Of a stretch of 14,994 nucleotides of DNA, positions 6,281 through 14,994 are shown in pieces. The DNA comes from Nostoc sp. CHAB 5715. GTDB lineage: Bacteria; Cyanobacteriota; Cyanobacteriia; Cyanobacteriales; Nostocaceae. Location: NCBI RefSeq assembly GCF_020829685.1, contig NZ_JAIVFR010000041.1:1-14994 (forward strand), read 5' to 3'. The notes below the pieces were generated by a model. It saw nothing but the letters and a program-made list of their open reading frames with translations, had not been told where the DNA came from and searched no databases. The position numbers and the translations under genes were made by a program. Position 1 is the first letter of the stretch; each line of letters starts with the position of its first letter.

Positions 6281-9200
6281 ATGACCAAAGACACATATAT
6301 GGAACCCGCCTTTCTGTTGCCCGACTTGATTGAAATCCAGCGCTCAAGCTTTCGCTGGTTTTTGGAAGAAGGGCTGATAGAAGAACTTAACTCCTTTAGT
6401 CCTATTACAGATTATACGGGCAAACTAGAACTACACTTTTTGGGTCATAACTACAAACTCAAAGAGCCAAAGTACAGCGTCGAAGAAGCCAAAAGGCGGG
6501 ATAGTACTTATGCTGTCCAAATGTATGTTCCCACACGGTTGATTAATAAGGAAACCGGGGAAATCAAAGAGCAAGAGGTATTCATTGGAGATTTGCCTTT
6601 GATGACCGATCGCGGCACGTTTATTATTAACGGGGCCGAGCGGGTAATTGTCAACCAAATAGTGCGATCGCCAGGAGTTTATTACAAATCAGAAATCGAC
6701 AAAAACGGGCGACGTACTTATTCTGCTAGCTTAATTCCCAACCGGGGAGCATGGCTGAAATTTGAAACAGACCGTAACGATTTGGTGTGGGTACGCATTG
6801 ATAAAACCCGCAAACTCTCAGCGCAGGTACTCCTAAAAGCTTTAGGGTTATCAGACAACGAAATCTTTGACGCTTTACGCCACCCAGAGTATTTCCAAAA
6901 AACCATCGAAAAAGAAGGGCAATTTTCTGAAGAAGAAGCCCTGATGGAGTTATATCGCAAACTCCGTCCTGGTGAACCACCCACAGTCTTAGGTGGACAA
7001 CAACTCCTAGACTCTCGTTTCTTTGACCCGAAACGTTATGACCTTGGTCGCGTCGGACGGTACAAGCTTAACAAGAAATTGCGCCTTTCTGTCCCAGACA
7101 CCATGCGTGTGTTGACTGCTGGGGATATCTTGGCAGCCGTAGATTACTTGATCAACCTAGAATATGACATCGGTAATATCGACGACATTGACCATTTAGG
7201 CAATCGTCGGGTGAGAAGCGTCGGGGAATTGCTGCAAAACCAAGTGCGGGTAGGCTTAAACCGCTTAGAAAGAATTATTCGGGAACGGATGACCGTATCC
7301 GATGCGGAAGTGCTAACCCCCGCTTCCTTGGTGAACCCCAAACCACTGGTAGCAGCAATTAAAGAATTCTTTGGTTCGAGCCAATTAAGTCAGTTCATGG
7401 ATCAAACCAATCCTCTAGCAGAACTGACTCACAAACGCCGTCTTTCGGCCCTTGGTCCTGGTGGTTTAACCAGAGAACGTGCGGGGTTTGCTGTCCGAGA
7501 TATTCATCCTTCGCACTACGGTCGGATTTGCCCCATTGAAACACCAGAAGGCCCCAACGCCGGATTGATTGGCTCCTTGGCAACCCATGCGCGGGTAAAC
7601 CTGTATGGGTTCCTCGAAACACCATTTAGACCTGTAGAAAATGGGCGAGTCAGATTTGACCTGCCTCCAGCCTACATGACAGCCGATGAAGAAGACGACT
7701 TGCGGGTTGCTCCGGGAGATATTCCTGTAGATGAAACAGGACACATTATTGGGCCACAAGTGCCAGTCCGCTATCGCCAAGAATTTTCCACCACAACACC
7801 AGAACAGGTGGACTACGTAGCAGTGTCTCCCGTACAGATTGTGTCAGTAGCAACCAGCATGATTCCCTTCTTGGAGCATGATGACGCTAACCGAGCGCTG
7901 ATGGGATCGAACATGCAACGGCAAGCAGTACCCCTGCTCAAGCCAGAACGTCCTCTGGTGGGTACTGGTTTGGAAGCCCAAGGAGCAAGAGACTCCGGGA
8001 TGGTAATTGTATCGCGTACCGATGGCGATGTCACTTATGTGGATGCAACAGAAATTCGCGTCCGTCCTAAAGCTAATACCCCCGAAATTAAATACACCCT
8101 TTCCAAGTACCAACGTTCCAACCAAGACACCTGTTTAAATCAAAAACCTCTCGTCCGCATTGGTGAGCGGGTTGTTGCTGGTCAGGTATTGGCTGATGGT
8201 TCCTCCACCGAAGGCGGTGAATTGGCGCTAGGACAAAATATCGTCGTTGCCTATATGCCTTGGGAAGGCTACAACTACGAAGACGCAATTTTAATTTCTG
8301 AAAGACTGGTGCAGGATGATGTCTACACCTCAATTCACATTGAAAAATATGAAATTGAAGCCAGACAAACAAAACTGGGGCCAGAAGAAATCACCAGAGA
8401 AATTCCCAACGTTGGGGAAGATGCCTTACGTCAGTTGGATGAACAGGGAATCATTCGCATAGGGGCGTGGGTAGAAGCTGGGGATATCTTGGTAGGAAAA
8501 GTCACCCCCAAAGGTGAATCTGACCAACCGCCAGAAGAAAAACTGTTGCGGGCGATTTTCGGTGAGAAAGCACGGGATGTGCGGGATAATTCTCTGCGAG
8601 TCCCAAATGGTGAAAAAGGTCGCGTAGTTGATGTGCGCTTGTTTACTCGTGAACAAGGCGATGAACTGCCACCAGGAGCGAATATGGTAGTCCGGGTATA
8701 TGTCGCCCAAAAACGTAAAATCCAAGTTGGTGACAAAATGGCAGGACGCCACGGTAATAAAGGGATTATTTCTCGGATATTACCGGCGGAAGACATGCCT
8801 TATTTGCCCGATGGTTCACCAGTGGACATTGTACTTAACCCCTTGGGTGTACCCAGTCGGATGAACGTCGGACAAGTATTTGAGTGCTTATTAGGTTGGG
8901 CTGGTCAGACCTTGGGAGTACGATTTAAGATTACTCCCTTTGATGAAATGTACGGTGAAGAGTCATCTCGCCGAATCGTGCATGGCAAATTACAAGAAGC
9001 ACGAGACGAAACAGGGAAAGACTGGGTATATAACCCAGATAACCCAGGCAAAATCATGGTGTATGACGGTCGTACTGGGGAACCCTTTGACCGAGCAATC
9101 ACCATCGGTGTGGCTTATATGCTGAAACTGGTGCATTTGGTGGATGATAAGATCCACGCTCGTTCCACAGGCCCATACTCACTCGTGACTCAGCAACCCT

Positions 9201-9580
9201 TGGGTGGTAAAGCACAACAAGGTGGTCAACGGTTTGGAGAAATGGAAGTGTGGGCATTGGAAGCCTTTGGTGCAGCTTACACCTTACAGGAATTGCTCAC
9301 AGTTAAATCTGACGATATGCAAGGACGGAATGAAGCGTTAAATGCGATCGTTAAAGGTAAGGCAATTCCTCGACCTGGAACCCCAGAATCCTTTAAGGTG
9401 CTAATGCGCGAGTTGCAATCATTAGGGTTAGACATTGCCGTACACAAGGTAGAAACCCAAACAGACGGCAGTTCCCTAGATGTAGAAGTCGATTTGATGG
9501 CAGACCAATCAGCCCGTCGCACACCTCCTCGACCAACTTATGAATCTCTTTCCCGCGAATCGCTGGAAGAAGATGAGTAA
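6281..9580 (+). CDS. rpoB: DNA-directed RNA polymerase subunit beta
   Basis: At 1099 residues this is the compact cyanobacterial beta subunit, which lacks several insertions of the 1342-residue E. coli protein. The start METLIKE region reads [18 protein letters not shown] from residue 7. The rifampicin pocket is at 363-394: [17 protein letters not shown], then [14 protein letters not shown]. Asp374, His384 and Ser389 correspond to E. coli Asp516, His526 and Ser531 and are all wild type. [22 protein letters not shown] follows. The hallmark [12 protein letters not shown] begins at Gly817 and contributes Lys residues near the active site. The C-terminal half closes with the [24 protein letters not shown] segment that contacts beta-prime. 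The tail is acidic (ESLEEDE). The ATG has AGAGG close upstream. It is first of the rpoB-rpoC1-rpoC2 operon, and a single HIP1 site lies near its 5' end (6664). Confidence 0.99.
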   Translation: MTKDTYMEPAFLLPDLIEIQRSSFRWFLEEGLIEELNSFSPITDYTGKLELHFLGHNYKLKEPKYSVEEAKRRDSTYAVQMYVPTRLINKETGEIKEQEVFIGDLPLMTDRGTFIINGAERVIVNQIVRSPGVYYKSEIDKNGRRTYSASLIPNRGAWLKFETDRNDLVWVRIDKTRKLSAQVLLKALGLSDNEIFDALRHPEYFQKTIEKEGQFSEEEALMELYRKLRPGEPPTVLGGQQLLDSRFFDPKRYDLGRVGRYKLNKKLRLSVPDTMRVLTAGDILAAVDYLINLEYDIGNIDDIDHLGNRRVRSVGELLQNQVRVGLNRLERIIRERMTVSDAEVLTPASLVNPKPLVAAIKEFFGSSQLSQFMDQTNPLAELTHKRRLSALGPGGLTRERAGFAVRDIHPSHYGRICPIETPEGPNAGLIGSLATHARVNLYGFLETPFRPVENGRVRFDLPPAYMTADEEDDLRVAPGDIPVDETGHIIGPQVPVRYRQEFSTTTPEQVDYVAVSPVQIVSVATSMIPFLEHDDANRALMGSNMQRQAVPLLKPERPLVGTGLEAQGARDSGMVIVSRTDGDVTYVDATEIRVRPKANTPEIKYTLSKYQRSNQDTCLNQKPLVRIGERVVAGQVLADGSSTEGGELALGQNIVVAYMPWEGYNYEDAILISERLVQDDVYTSIHIEKYEIEARQTKLGPEEITREIPNVGEDALRQLDEQGIIRIGAWVEAGDILVGKVTPKGESDQPPEEKLLRAIFGEKARDVRDNSLRVPNGEKGRVVDVRLFTREQGDELPPGANMVVRVYVAQKRKIQVGDKMAGRHGNKGIISRILPAEDMPYLPDGSPVDIVLNPLGVPSRMNVGQVFECLLGWAGQTLGVRFKITPFDEMYGEESSRRIVHGKLQEARDETGKDWVYNPDNPGKIMVYDGRTGEPFDRAITIGVAYMLKLVHLVDDKIHARSTGPYSLVTQQPLGGKAQQGGQRFGEMEVWALEAFGAAYTLQELLTVKSDDMQGRNEALNAIVKGKAIPRPGTPESFKVLMRELQSLGLDIAVHKVETQTDGSSLDVEVDLMADQSARRTPPRPTYESLSRESLEEDE

Positions 9581-9586
9581 ATAAAT

Positions 9587-9618
9587 GGGGGGTGGGGAAT
9601 GGGGAGTAGGGAGTAGGG
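9587..9618 (+). other. G-quadruplex motif after rpoB
   Basis: G-tracts at 9587-9592, 9594-9597, 9601-9604, 9609-9611 and 9616-9618 are separated by 1-4 nt, which meets the usual G3+N1-7 rule, on the coding strand and so in the mRNA. Formation would compete with the long hairpin that uses the same bases. Confidence 0.5.
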
Positions 9619-9737
9619 AGAGATGAGGGAGCGAGCAGGGGAAGTAAATTTTTCCTCATCCCCCTCATCCCCCTCATCCCCCTCATCCCCCTCATCCCCC
9701 TACTCCCCACTCCCTACTCCCTACTCCCTATTCCCTA
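9593..9737 (+). repeat. long heptamer-repeat hairpin filling the rpoB-rpoC1 gap
   Basis: The 5' arm 9593-9620 pairs with 9710-9737 over 28 consecutive positions. All are Watson-Crick except two G-T wobbles, and the core 9602-9620 with 9710-9728 is a perfect 19 bp. The 3' arm is built of ACTCCCT units (9709-9729) and a final ATTCCCT (9730-9736); the 5' arm is their complement. Further pairing of GATGAGG (9622-9628) with CCTCATC copies is possible inside. The structure starts 13 nt after the rpoB stop and ends 3 nt before the rpoC1 ATG, so no purine-rich ribosome binding site is left. Confidence 0.85.
9655..9699 (+). repeat. five exact tandem copies of CTCATCCCC
   Basis: Five perfect 9-nt units stand head to tail, followed by CTACTCCCC and then the 7-nt ACTCCCT series, so the unit length changes from 9 to 7 within one block. 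On the minus (template) strand the units read GGGGATGAG, giving five G4 tracts with 5-nt spacing, a second G-quadruplex motif. Perfect copies imply recent slippage or correction. Confidence 0.9.
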
Positions 9738-9740
9738 ATT

Positions 9741-11618
9741 ATGAGACCTGCCCAAACTAATCAGTTTGACTACGTAAAAATCGGCTTGGCTTCCCCGGAA
9801 CGCATTCGCCAGTGGGGCGAGAGAACATTGCCCAATGGTCAAGTAGTCGGTGAAGTTACCAAGCCAGAAACGATTAATTACCGAACTCTCAAGCCTGAGA
9901 TGGATGGCTTATTTTGTGAGCGCATTTTTGGTCCAGCGAAAGATTGGGAATGCCATTGTGGTAAGTATAAAAGAGTCCGTCACAGAGGTATTGTCTGTGA
10001 GCGCTGTGGGGTAGAAGTCACCGAGTCACGGGTGCGTCGTCACCGCATGGGCTATATTAAACTCGCTGCACCAGTAGCTCACGTCTGGTATCTCAAAGGT
10101 ATTCCTAGCTATATTTCCATCCTGTTAGATATGCCCTTGCGGGATGTGGAGCAGATTGTCTATTTCAACTCTTATGTTGTCCTCAGTCCTGGTAATGCCG
10201 AAACTTTAACTTACAAACAACTACTGAGTGAAGACCAGTGGTTGGAAATAGAAGACCAAATTTATAGCGAAGATTCTGTGCTGCAAGGCGTAGAGGTAGG
10301 TATTGGTGCTGAAGCACTGTTGCGCTTGCTTGCCGATATCAATTTGGAACAAGAAGCGGAAAGCCTACGCGAAGAAATTGGCAACGCCAAGGGACAAAAG
10401 AGGGCCAAGCTAATTAAGCGACTGCGGGTGATTGACAACTTCATCGCTACTGGTTCCAAACCAGAGTGGATGGTAATGGCAGTTATTCCCGTGATTCCCC
10501 CCGACTTGCGCCCAATGGTGCAGCTAGATGGCGGACGGTTTGCCACCAGCGATTTAAATGATTTGTATCGGCGGGTAATTAACCGCAACAATCGTTTGGC
10601 ACGCTTGCAGGAAATTTTGGCACCAGAGATTATTGTACGGAACGAAAAGCGGATGCTGCAAGAAGCAGTGGATGCTTTGATTGACAATGGTCGGCGGGGA
10701 CGCACTGTGGTAGGGGCAAATAACCGACCCTTAAAATCTTTGTCCGACATTATTGAGGGTAAGCAAGGACGTTTCCGACAAAACTTGTTAGGTAAACGGG
10801 TTGACTACTCTGGACGTTCTGTAATTGTGGTCGGGCCAAAGCTGAAAATTCACCAGTGCGGTTTGCCTAGAGAAATGGCGATTGAGCTATTTCAACCATT
10901 TGTGATTAACCGCTTGATTCGTAGCGGCATGGTAAATAATATCAAAGCTGCGAAAAAACTGATATCGCGTAATGATCCCAGTGTTTGGGATGTCTTAGAA
11001 GAGGTGATTGAAGGACACCCTGTAATGCTAAATCGGGCACCAACGTTGCACCGTTTGGGTATTCAGTCTTTTGAACCAATTTTGGTAGAAGGTAGAGCGA
11101 TTCAACTGCATCCTCTGGTGTGTCCAGCGTTTAACGCCGACTTTGACGGCGACCAAATGGCGGTACACGTCCCTTTGTCATTAGAAAGTCAGGCTGAGGC
11201 CCGGTTGTTGATGTTGGCTTCTAACAATATTTTGTCACCAGCCACGGGTAAACCCATCATCACGCCCAGCCAAGATATGGTATTGGGAGCCTATTACTTA
11301 ACAGCAGAAAATCCCGGTGCAACAAAAGGCGCAGGAAAGTACTTTTCTTCGCTAGAGGATGTAATTATGGCTTTTCAGCAAGAGCAAATTGATTTGCACG
11401 CCTATATCTATGTGCGGTTTGAGGGTGAAATAGAATCAGACCAACCGGATACAGAACCCCTGGAAGTGACGGAACACGAGGATGGTACGCGCACATTACT
11501 CTATAAGTTCCGCCGAGTCAGACAAGACGCTAAGGGTAATGTAATTTCCCAGTATATATACACAACTCCTGGTCGTGTTATTTACAATAATGCCATTCAG
11601 GAAGCACTTGCAAGCTAA
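9741..11618 (+). CDS. rpoC1: DNA-directed RNA polymerase subunit gamma (N-terminal part of beta-prime)
   Basis: In cyanobacteria and plastids beta-prime is split; this 625-residue gamma subunit carries the clamp and the catalytic centre. The zinc ribbon near the N-terminus has Cys71, Cys73, Cys86 and Cys89 ([19 protein letters not shown]). The catalytic loop [12 protein letters not shown] lies at 465-476, with Asp467, Asp469 and Asp471 holding the essential magnesium. Other landmarks are [17 protein letters not shown] and [24 protein letters not shown] in the rudder/switch region and [17 protein letters not shown] before the loop. The start is fixed by [20 protein letters not shown], the standard cyanobacterial beginning. 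Upstream bases are CCCTAATT, with no Shine-Dalgarno, because repeats occupy the gap; translation may rely on coupling, S1 or a leaderless-like mode. No HIP1 site lies inside, unlike tatD. It ends 88 nt before rpoC2. Confidence 0.98.
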   Translation: MRPAQTNQFDYVKIGLASPERIRQWGERTLPNGQVVGEVTKPETINYRTLKPEMDGLFCERIFGPAKDWECHCGKYKRVRHRGIVCERCGVEVTESRVRRHRMGYIKLAAPVAHVWYLKGIPSYISILLDMPLRDVEQIVYFNSYVVLSPGNAETLTYKQLLSEDQWLEIEDQIYSEDSVLQGVEVGIGAEALLRLLADINLEQEAESLREEIGNAKGQKRAKLIKRLRVIDNFIATGSKPEWMVMAVIPVIPPDLRPMVQLDGGRFATSDLNDLYRRVINRNNRLARLQEILAPEIIVRNEKRMLQEAVDALIDNGRRGRTVVGANNRPLKSLSDIIEGKQGRFRQNLLGKRVDYSGRSVIVVGPKLKIHQCGLPREMAIELFQPFVINRLIRSGMVNNIKAAKKLISRNDPSVWDVLEEVIEGHPVMLNRAPTLHRLGIQSFEPILVEGRAIQLHPLVCPAFNADFDGDQMAVHVPLSLESQAEARLLMLASNNILSPATGKPIITPSQDMVLGAYYLTAENPGATKGAGKYFSSLEDVIMAFQQEQIDLHAYIYVRFEGEIESDQPDTEPLEVTEHEDGTRTLLYKFRRVRQDAKGNVISQYIYTTPGRVIYNNAIQEALAS

Positions 11619-11684
11619 GGGAGTGGGGAGTGGGGAATGGGGAGTGGTGAATTCCCTACTCCCTACTCCCTACTCCCTACTCCC
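11619..11684 (+). repeat. heptamer-repeat hairpin filling the rpoC1-rpoC2 gap
   Basis: Directly after the rpoC1 stop, GGGAGT plus three GGGGARY-type units (11619-11645) can pair with ACTCCCT units at 11658-11684: 27-nt arms with about three G-T wobbles and one A-C mismatch, and a loop of 12 nt including GAATTCCC. The same repeat family as in the rpoB-rpoC1 gap is used, but the two hairpins differ in their unit number and loop. The 5' arm alone (G-tracts at 11619-11621, 11625-11628, 11632-11635, 11639-11642, spaced by 3 nt) is a canonical G-quadruplex motif in the mRNA. Confidence 0.8.
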
Positions 11685-11712
11685 AATGACTTAGGACTAA
11701 TGACTAATGACT
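11685..11712 (+). repeat. AATGACT heptamer array containing the rpoC2 start codon
   Basis: Four contiguous 7-nt units read AATGACT, TAGGACT, AATGACT, AATGACT. The last unit (11706-11712) supplies the ATG ACT that begins rpoC2, so the annotated start is itself made of repeat. An earlier ATG at 11700 in the previous unit runs straight into TGA (11712-11714). No Shine-Dalgarno is visible. Confidence 0.8.
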
Positions 11713-14700
11713 GAAAAAATGATTTTTCGCAATCGGGTGGTTGATAAGGGTCAACTAAGAAATTTAATTTCTTGGGCCTTTACGCATTATGGTACGGCGC
11801 GAACCGCAATGATGGCGGACAAACTGAAAGATTTGGGATTTCGCTACGCTACCAAAGCAGGGGTTTCTATCAGTGTAGATGACTTGATGGTGCCACCAAC
11901 TAAGCGATTGCTCTTAGAAGCAGCCGAAGAAGAAATTCGCGCCACCGAAACCCGTTACCAACGGGGAGAAATCACTGAAGTAGAACGCTTTCAAAAGGTA
12001 ATTGATACTTGGAATGGTACTAGTGAAGCTTTGAAAGATGAAGTCGTTGTTCACTTCAAGAAGACTAATCCCCTAAACTCCGTATACATGATGGCATTCT
12101 CCGGGGCACGGGGTAACATCTCTCAAGTCCGGCAATTGGTGGGGATGCGGGGACTGATGGCAGATCCTCAAGGGGAAATTATCGATTTGCCCATCAAAAC
12201 CAATTTCCGTGAAGGACTGACTGTGACGGAATACATTATTTCGTCTTACGGTGCCAGAAAAGGATTGGTGGATACTGCCTTGCGGACGGCTGACTCTGGT
12301 TATCTCACCCGCCGTTTGGTGGATGTATCCCAGGATGTAATTATTCGGGAATTTGACTGCGGCACCACCAGAGGAATTCCCATTCGACCAATGACAGAAG
12401 GTGCTAAAACCTTGATCCCTTTAGGAACCCGCTTGATGGGACGGGTAATTGCCGAAGATGTGCTGCATCCGGTGACAAAAGAAGTAATTGCACCACGCAA
12501 TACCCCAGTTTCTGAGGACTTGGCGAAGAAAATCGAAAAATCTGGGGTGGCAGAAGTTGTGCTGCGGAGTCCCCTAACTTGTGAAGCTGCACGTTCTGTC
12601 TGTCAACACTGCTACGGCTGGAGTTTAGCCCACGCCAAGATGGTGGACTTGGGCGAAGCTGTGGGGATTATTGCCGCCCAAAGTATTGGCGAACCTGGTA
12701 CTCAGCTAACCATGCGGACATTCCACACAGGTGGTGTGTTTACCGGGGAAGTGGCGCAACAAGTTCGTTCTAAAATCGATGGGACTGTTAAGCTTCCCCG
12801 CAAACTGAAGACCAGAACATATCGTACCCGCCACGGGGAAGATGCACTCTATATTGAGGCTAATGGCGTCATGCTTTTAGAACCAAAAAAAGTAGGTGAT
12901 GTCACCCCAGAGAACCAGGAGGTTCATCTGACTCAAGGTTCAACACTATATGTATTTGATGGAAATCAGGTAAAACAAGGTCAGTTGTTGGCAGAGGTTG
13001 CCCTCGGTGGACGCACAACTCGGACTAATACAGAAAAAGCAGTTAAAGATGTTGCCTCTGACTTGGCAGGGGAAGTACAATTTGCCGAAGTAGTTCCAGA
13101 ACAAAAAACTGACCGTCAAGGTAATACCACAACCACAGCCGCACGCGGTGGCTTGATTTGGATTTTGTCTGGAGAAGTTTACAACTTGCCGCCTGGTGCA
13201 GAATTGGTGGTGAAAAATGGTGATGCGATCGCTTCTAATGGAGTTTTAGCAGAAACCAAGTTAACCAGTTTACACGGCGGTGTGGTGCGCTTGCCAGAAG
13301 CTACCCCAGGTAAGAGTACTAGGGAAATTGAAATTATCACTGCTTCTGTGGTACTAGACCAGGCAACGGTGACAGTCCAAAGTTCCCAAGGGCGTAATAA
13401 TTACTTAGTCTCCACTGGCAACAACCAAGTATTTAACCTCCGGGCTACACCAGGCACAAAAGTGCAAAATGGTCAAGTGGTAGCTGAGTTAATTGATGAC
13501 CGCTATCGGACAACCACTGGTGGTTTCCTGAAATTCGCGGGTGTAGAAGTCCAGAAAAAAGGCAAAGCCAAGCTGGGTTATGAAGTCGTGCAGGGCGGTA
13601 CCCTTTTGTGGATTCCCGAAGAAAGCCACGAAGTTAATAAAGATATCTCCTTGCTGTTGGTAGAAGACGGTCAGTTTGTAGAAGCTGGCACCGAGGTAGT
13701 AAAAGATATCTTCTGCCAAAACAGTGGTGTGATAGAAGTTACCCAGAAAAACGACATCCTGCGGGAAGTTGTGGTTAAGCCAGGGGAACTGCTGATGGTG
13801 GACGATCCAGAATCAGTTATCGGGCGAGATAACACCTTCATCCAACCAGGTGAGGAATTCCAAGGCAACGTCGCCACGGAATTGCGTTATATCCAGTATG
13901 TGGAGACACCAGAAGGTCCCGCCCTATTGAGTCGTCCAGTAGTTGAATTTGCAGTACCGGATAATCCAGATGTGCCATCAACTACATCGGTGAGTCAACA
14001 AACCGGGCGATCGATTCAGTTGCGGGCTGTGCAGCGACTACCTTACAAAGATTCGGAACGCGTCAAATCTGTTGAAGGTGTGGAACTTCTGCGAACCCAG
14101 CTAGTGTTGGAAATTGAGCAAGAAGGGGAACAAGACCATAATGCTTCACCCCTTGCAGCAGATATTGAATTAGTAGAGGATACTGAAGACCCAGAAGTTC
14201 AACGTTTGCAACTGGTGATTTTAGAATCCTTGGTAATTCGTCGAGACATTACTGCCGATGCCACCCAAGGTAGCACCCAAACCACACTTGAGGTACAAGA
14301 TGGACTTACCATCGCCCCTGGATCTGTGGTCGCACGTACCCAAATCTTGTGTAAAGAAGGCGGGGAAGTGCGGGGCGTCCGCAAAGGAACCGAAAACGTG
14401 CGTCGCTGTTTGGTGTTGCGCGACGCTGACAGGCTGACCATTAATACTAGTACTGTGCCAAAGGTGAAAGTGGGTGACTTGCTAGTAGAAGGTACAGAAG
14501 TTGCTCCTGGAGTTTTTGCGCCAGAATCAGGACAAGTAGTGGACGTTAAAAAGTTAGGAGTAGAGACGCGATTAATCGCGTCTGTGCAGGAGTTAGGAGT
14601 TAATTCCGAAACTCCTAATTCCTCACTTCAAACTCAGAACTATGTTGTTACTAGCCGTATCGGTCGCCCTTATCGAGTCAGCCCTGGTGCTGTGTTGCAG

Positions 14701-14994
14701 ATAGAAGACGGCGATTTGGTGCAACGGGGTGATAACTTGGTGTTGTTGGTGTTTGAACGCGCCAAAACCGGAGATATTATTCAAGGTTTGCCCCGGATTG
14801 AGGAACTACTTGAAGCTCGTAAACCGAAAGAAGCGTGCATTTTATGTCGCCGGGAGGGTGAAGTTAAGGTAGTTTACGCTGAAAGTGGTGATGAAGCGAT
14901 CGCTATCAAGGTCGTAGAATCAAATGGCGTGGTAACAGATTATCCTCTAGGCCCAGGACAAAATTTGATTGTGCCAGATGGATCGACTGTGTTA
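11707..14994 (+). CDS. rpoC2: DNA-directed RNA polymerase subunit beta-prime (C-terminal part), 3' end outside window
   Basis: The frame is open for 1096 codons to the window edge; cyanobacterial RpoC2 usually has roughly 1,300-1,400 residues. It begins [20 protein letters not shown] 11719 (MIFRN) is the alternative start. The second zinc site is Cys218, Cys292, Cys299 and Cys302, with exactly the spacing of E. coli Cys814/888/895/898. The trigger-loop region [24 protein letters not shown] (320-343) is followed by the long cyanobacterial SI3 insertion, made of barrel-sandwich repeats such as [10 protein letters not shown] and [11 protein letters not shown]. Conserved sequence returns with [21 protein letters not shown] at about 1022, so SI3 spans some 670 residues. 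Near its end (about 949-972) the protein is encoded by palindromic repeat DNA. The gene assembles with RpoC1, RpoB, alpha and omega into the core enzyme. Two HIP1 sites lie inside (13225, 14896). Confidence 0.98.
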   Translation, partial: MTEKMIFRNRVVDKGQLRNLISWAFTHYGTARTAMMADKLKDLGFRYATKAGVSISVDDLMVPPTKRLLLEAAEEEIRATETRYQRGEITEVERFQKVIDTWNGTSEALKDEVVVHFKKTNPLNSVYMMAFSGARGNISQVRQLVGMRGLMADPQGEIIDLPIKTNFREGLTVTEYIISSYGARKGLVDTALRTADSGYLTRRLVDVSQDVIIREFDCGTTRGIPIRPMTEGAKTLIPLGTRLMGRVIAEDVLHPVTKEVIAPRNTPVSEDLAKKIEKSGVAEVVLRSPLTCEAARSVCQHCYGWSLAHAKMVDLGEAVGIIAAQSIGEPGTQLTMRTFHTGGVFTGEVAQQVRSKIDGTVKLPRKLKTRTYRTRHGEDALYIEANGVMLLEPKKVGDVTPENQEVHLTQGSTLYVFDGNQVKQGQLLAEVALGGRTTRTNTEKAVKDVASDLAGEVQFAEVVPEQKTDRQGNTTTTAARGGLIWILSGEVYNLPPGAELVVKNGDAIASNGVLAETKLTSLHGGVVRLPEATPGKSTREIEIITASVVLDQATVTVQSSQGRNNYLVSTGNNQVFNLRATPGTKVQNGQVVAELIDDRYRTTTGGFLKFAGVEVQKKGKAKLGYEVVQGGTLLWIPEESHEVNKDISLLLVEDGQFVEAGTEVVKDIFCQNSGVIEVTQKNDILREVVVKPGELLMVDDPESVIGRDNTFIQPGEEFQGNVATELRYIQYVETPEGPALLSRPVVEFAVPDNPDVPSTTSVSQQTGRSIQLRAVQRLPYKDSERVKSVEGVELLRTQLVLEIEQEGEQDHNASPLAADIELVEDTEDPEVQRLQLVILESLVIRRDITADATQGSTQTTLEVQDGLTIAPGSVVARTQILCKEGGEVRGVRKGTENVRRCLVLRDADRLTINTSTVPKVKVGDLLVEGTEVAPGVFAPESGQVVDVKKLGVETRLIASVQELGVNSETPNSSLQTQNYVVTSRIGRPYRVSPGAVLQIEDGDLVQRGDNLVLLVFERAKTGDIIQGLPRIEELLEARKPKEACILCRREGEVKVVYAESGDEAIAIKVVESNGVVTDYPLGPGQNLIVPDGSTVL
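14564..14583. repeat. 20-bp perfect palindrome within the rpoC2 reading frame
   Basis: AGACGCGATT joined to AATCGCGTCT is a perfect palindrome without spacer. As far as I recall, GTAGAGACGCGATTAATCGCG-type sequence is a common dispersed repeat in Nostoc genomes. Here it is translated in frame as ETRLIAS (about 953-959 of RpoC2) and breaks no codon. Confidence 0.8.
14589..14622. repeat. second inverted repeat within the rpoC2 reading frame
   Basis: GGAGTTAGGAGTT (14589-14601) pairs with AACTCCTAATTCC (14610-14622), 12 of 13 positions Watson-Crick and one G-T, with an 8-nt loop. The AGTTAGGAGT heptamer style matches spacer repeats. It also appears truncated at 14551-14562 (AAGTTAGGAGTA), suggesting that the whole 14551-14622 block arrived together. 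It encodes [11 protein letters not shown], a low-complexity polar loop. Confidence 0.7.

Noticed and set aside
7367..7450. Possible rifampicin-resistance changes in RpoB
   Set aside because: Asp374, His384 and Ser389 are all the sensitive-type residues.
9655..9699. Repeat array considered as CRISPR
   Set aside because: Units are 9 nt and contiguous with no spacers; a simple tandem repeat.
10262..10750. 162-codon minus-strand open frame inside rpoC1
   Set aside because: Antisense shadow of a highly conserved gene; Ser/Arg-rich composition typical of such shadows.

Overview
The window looks like chromosomal DNA of a filamentous, heterocyst-type cyanobacterium (Nostoc/Anabaena group). The evidence is the split beta-prime RNA polymerase subunit (separate rpoC1 and rpoC2), the very large trigger-loop insertion in RpoC2, the gene order rpsT-tatD-rpoB-rpoC1-rpoC2, twelve copies of the HIP1 octamer GCGATCGC in 15 kb, and spacers filled with short heptanucleotide repeats (ACTCCCT, GGGGAGT, AATGACT). 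I cannot name the species from sequence alone.

Layout. The left third is on the minus strand. It holds a broken ISL3-type transposase running off the left edge (1-548), a Uma2-family nuclease-like gene (751-1338), a universal stress protein just upstream of it and probably cotranscribed (1358-1783), and hisD (2006-3307). After a 0.7 kb divergent spacer the strand switches to plus: rpsT (4044-4343), a 0.33 kb repeat-bearing spacer, tatD (4675-5460), a 0.8 kb spacer that must hold the rpoB leader, then rpoB (6281-9580), rpoC1 (9741-11618) and rpoC2 (from 11707, open at the right edge).

How the genes work together. RpoB, RpoC1 and RpoC2 form the catalytic core of RNA polymerase with alpha and omega, which are encoded elsewhere. 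All catalytic and zinc-binding residues I looked for are present. S20 is a 30S subunit protein. TatD is a metal-dependent nuclease that commonly sits in this cyanobacterial neighbourhood. HisD catalyses the last steps of histidine synthesis.

The gene content is ordinary, but the non-coding structure is not. Both gaps inside the rpo operon consist almost wholly of heptamer repeats that fold into long hairpins (about 28 bp and 27 bp arms), contain G-quadruplex motifs, and reach up to or into the start codon of the next gene. The last 125 nt before rpoB hold three mutually exclusive RNA pairings, including a 13-bp arm pair with one bulge. Two palindromes of repeat type lie in frame inside rpoC2. 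The Uma2 gene carries Lys where the family's catalytic Glu is expected. I saw no CRISPR array, tRNA, rRNA or defence cluster.
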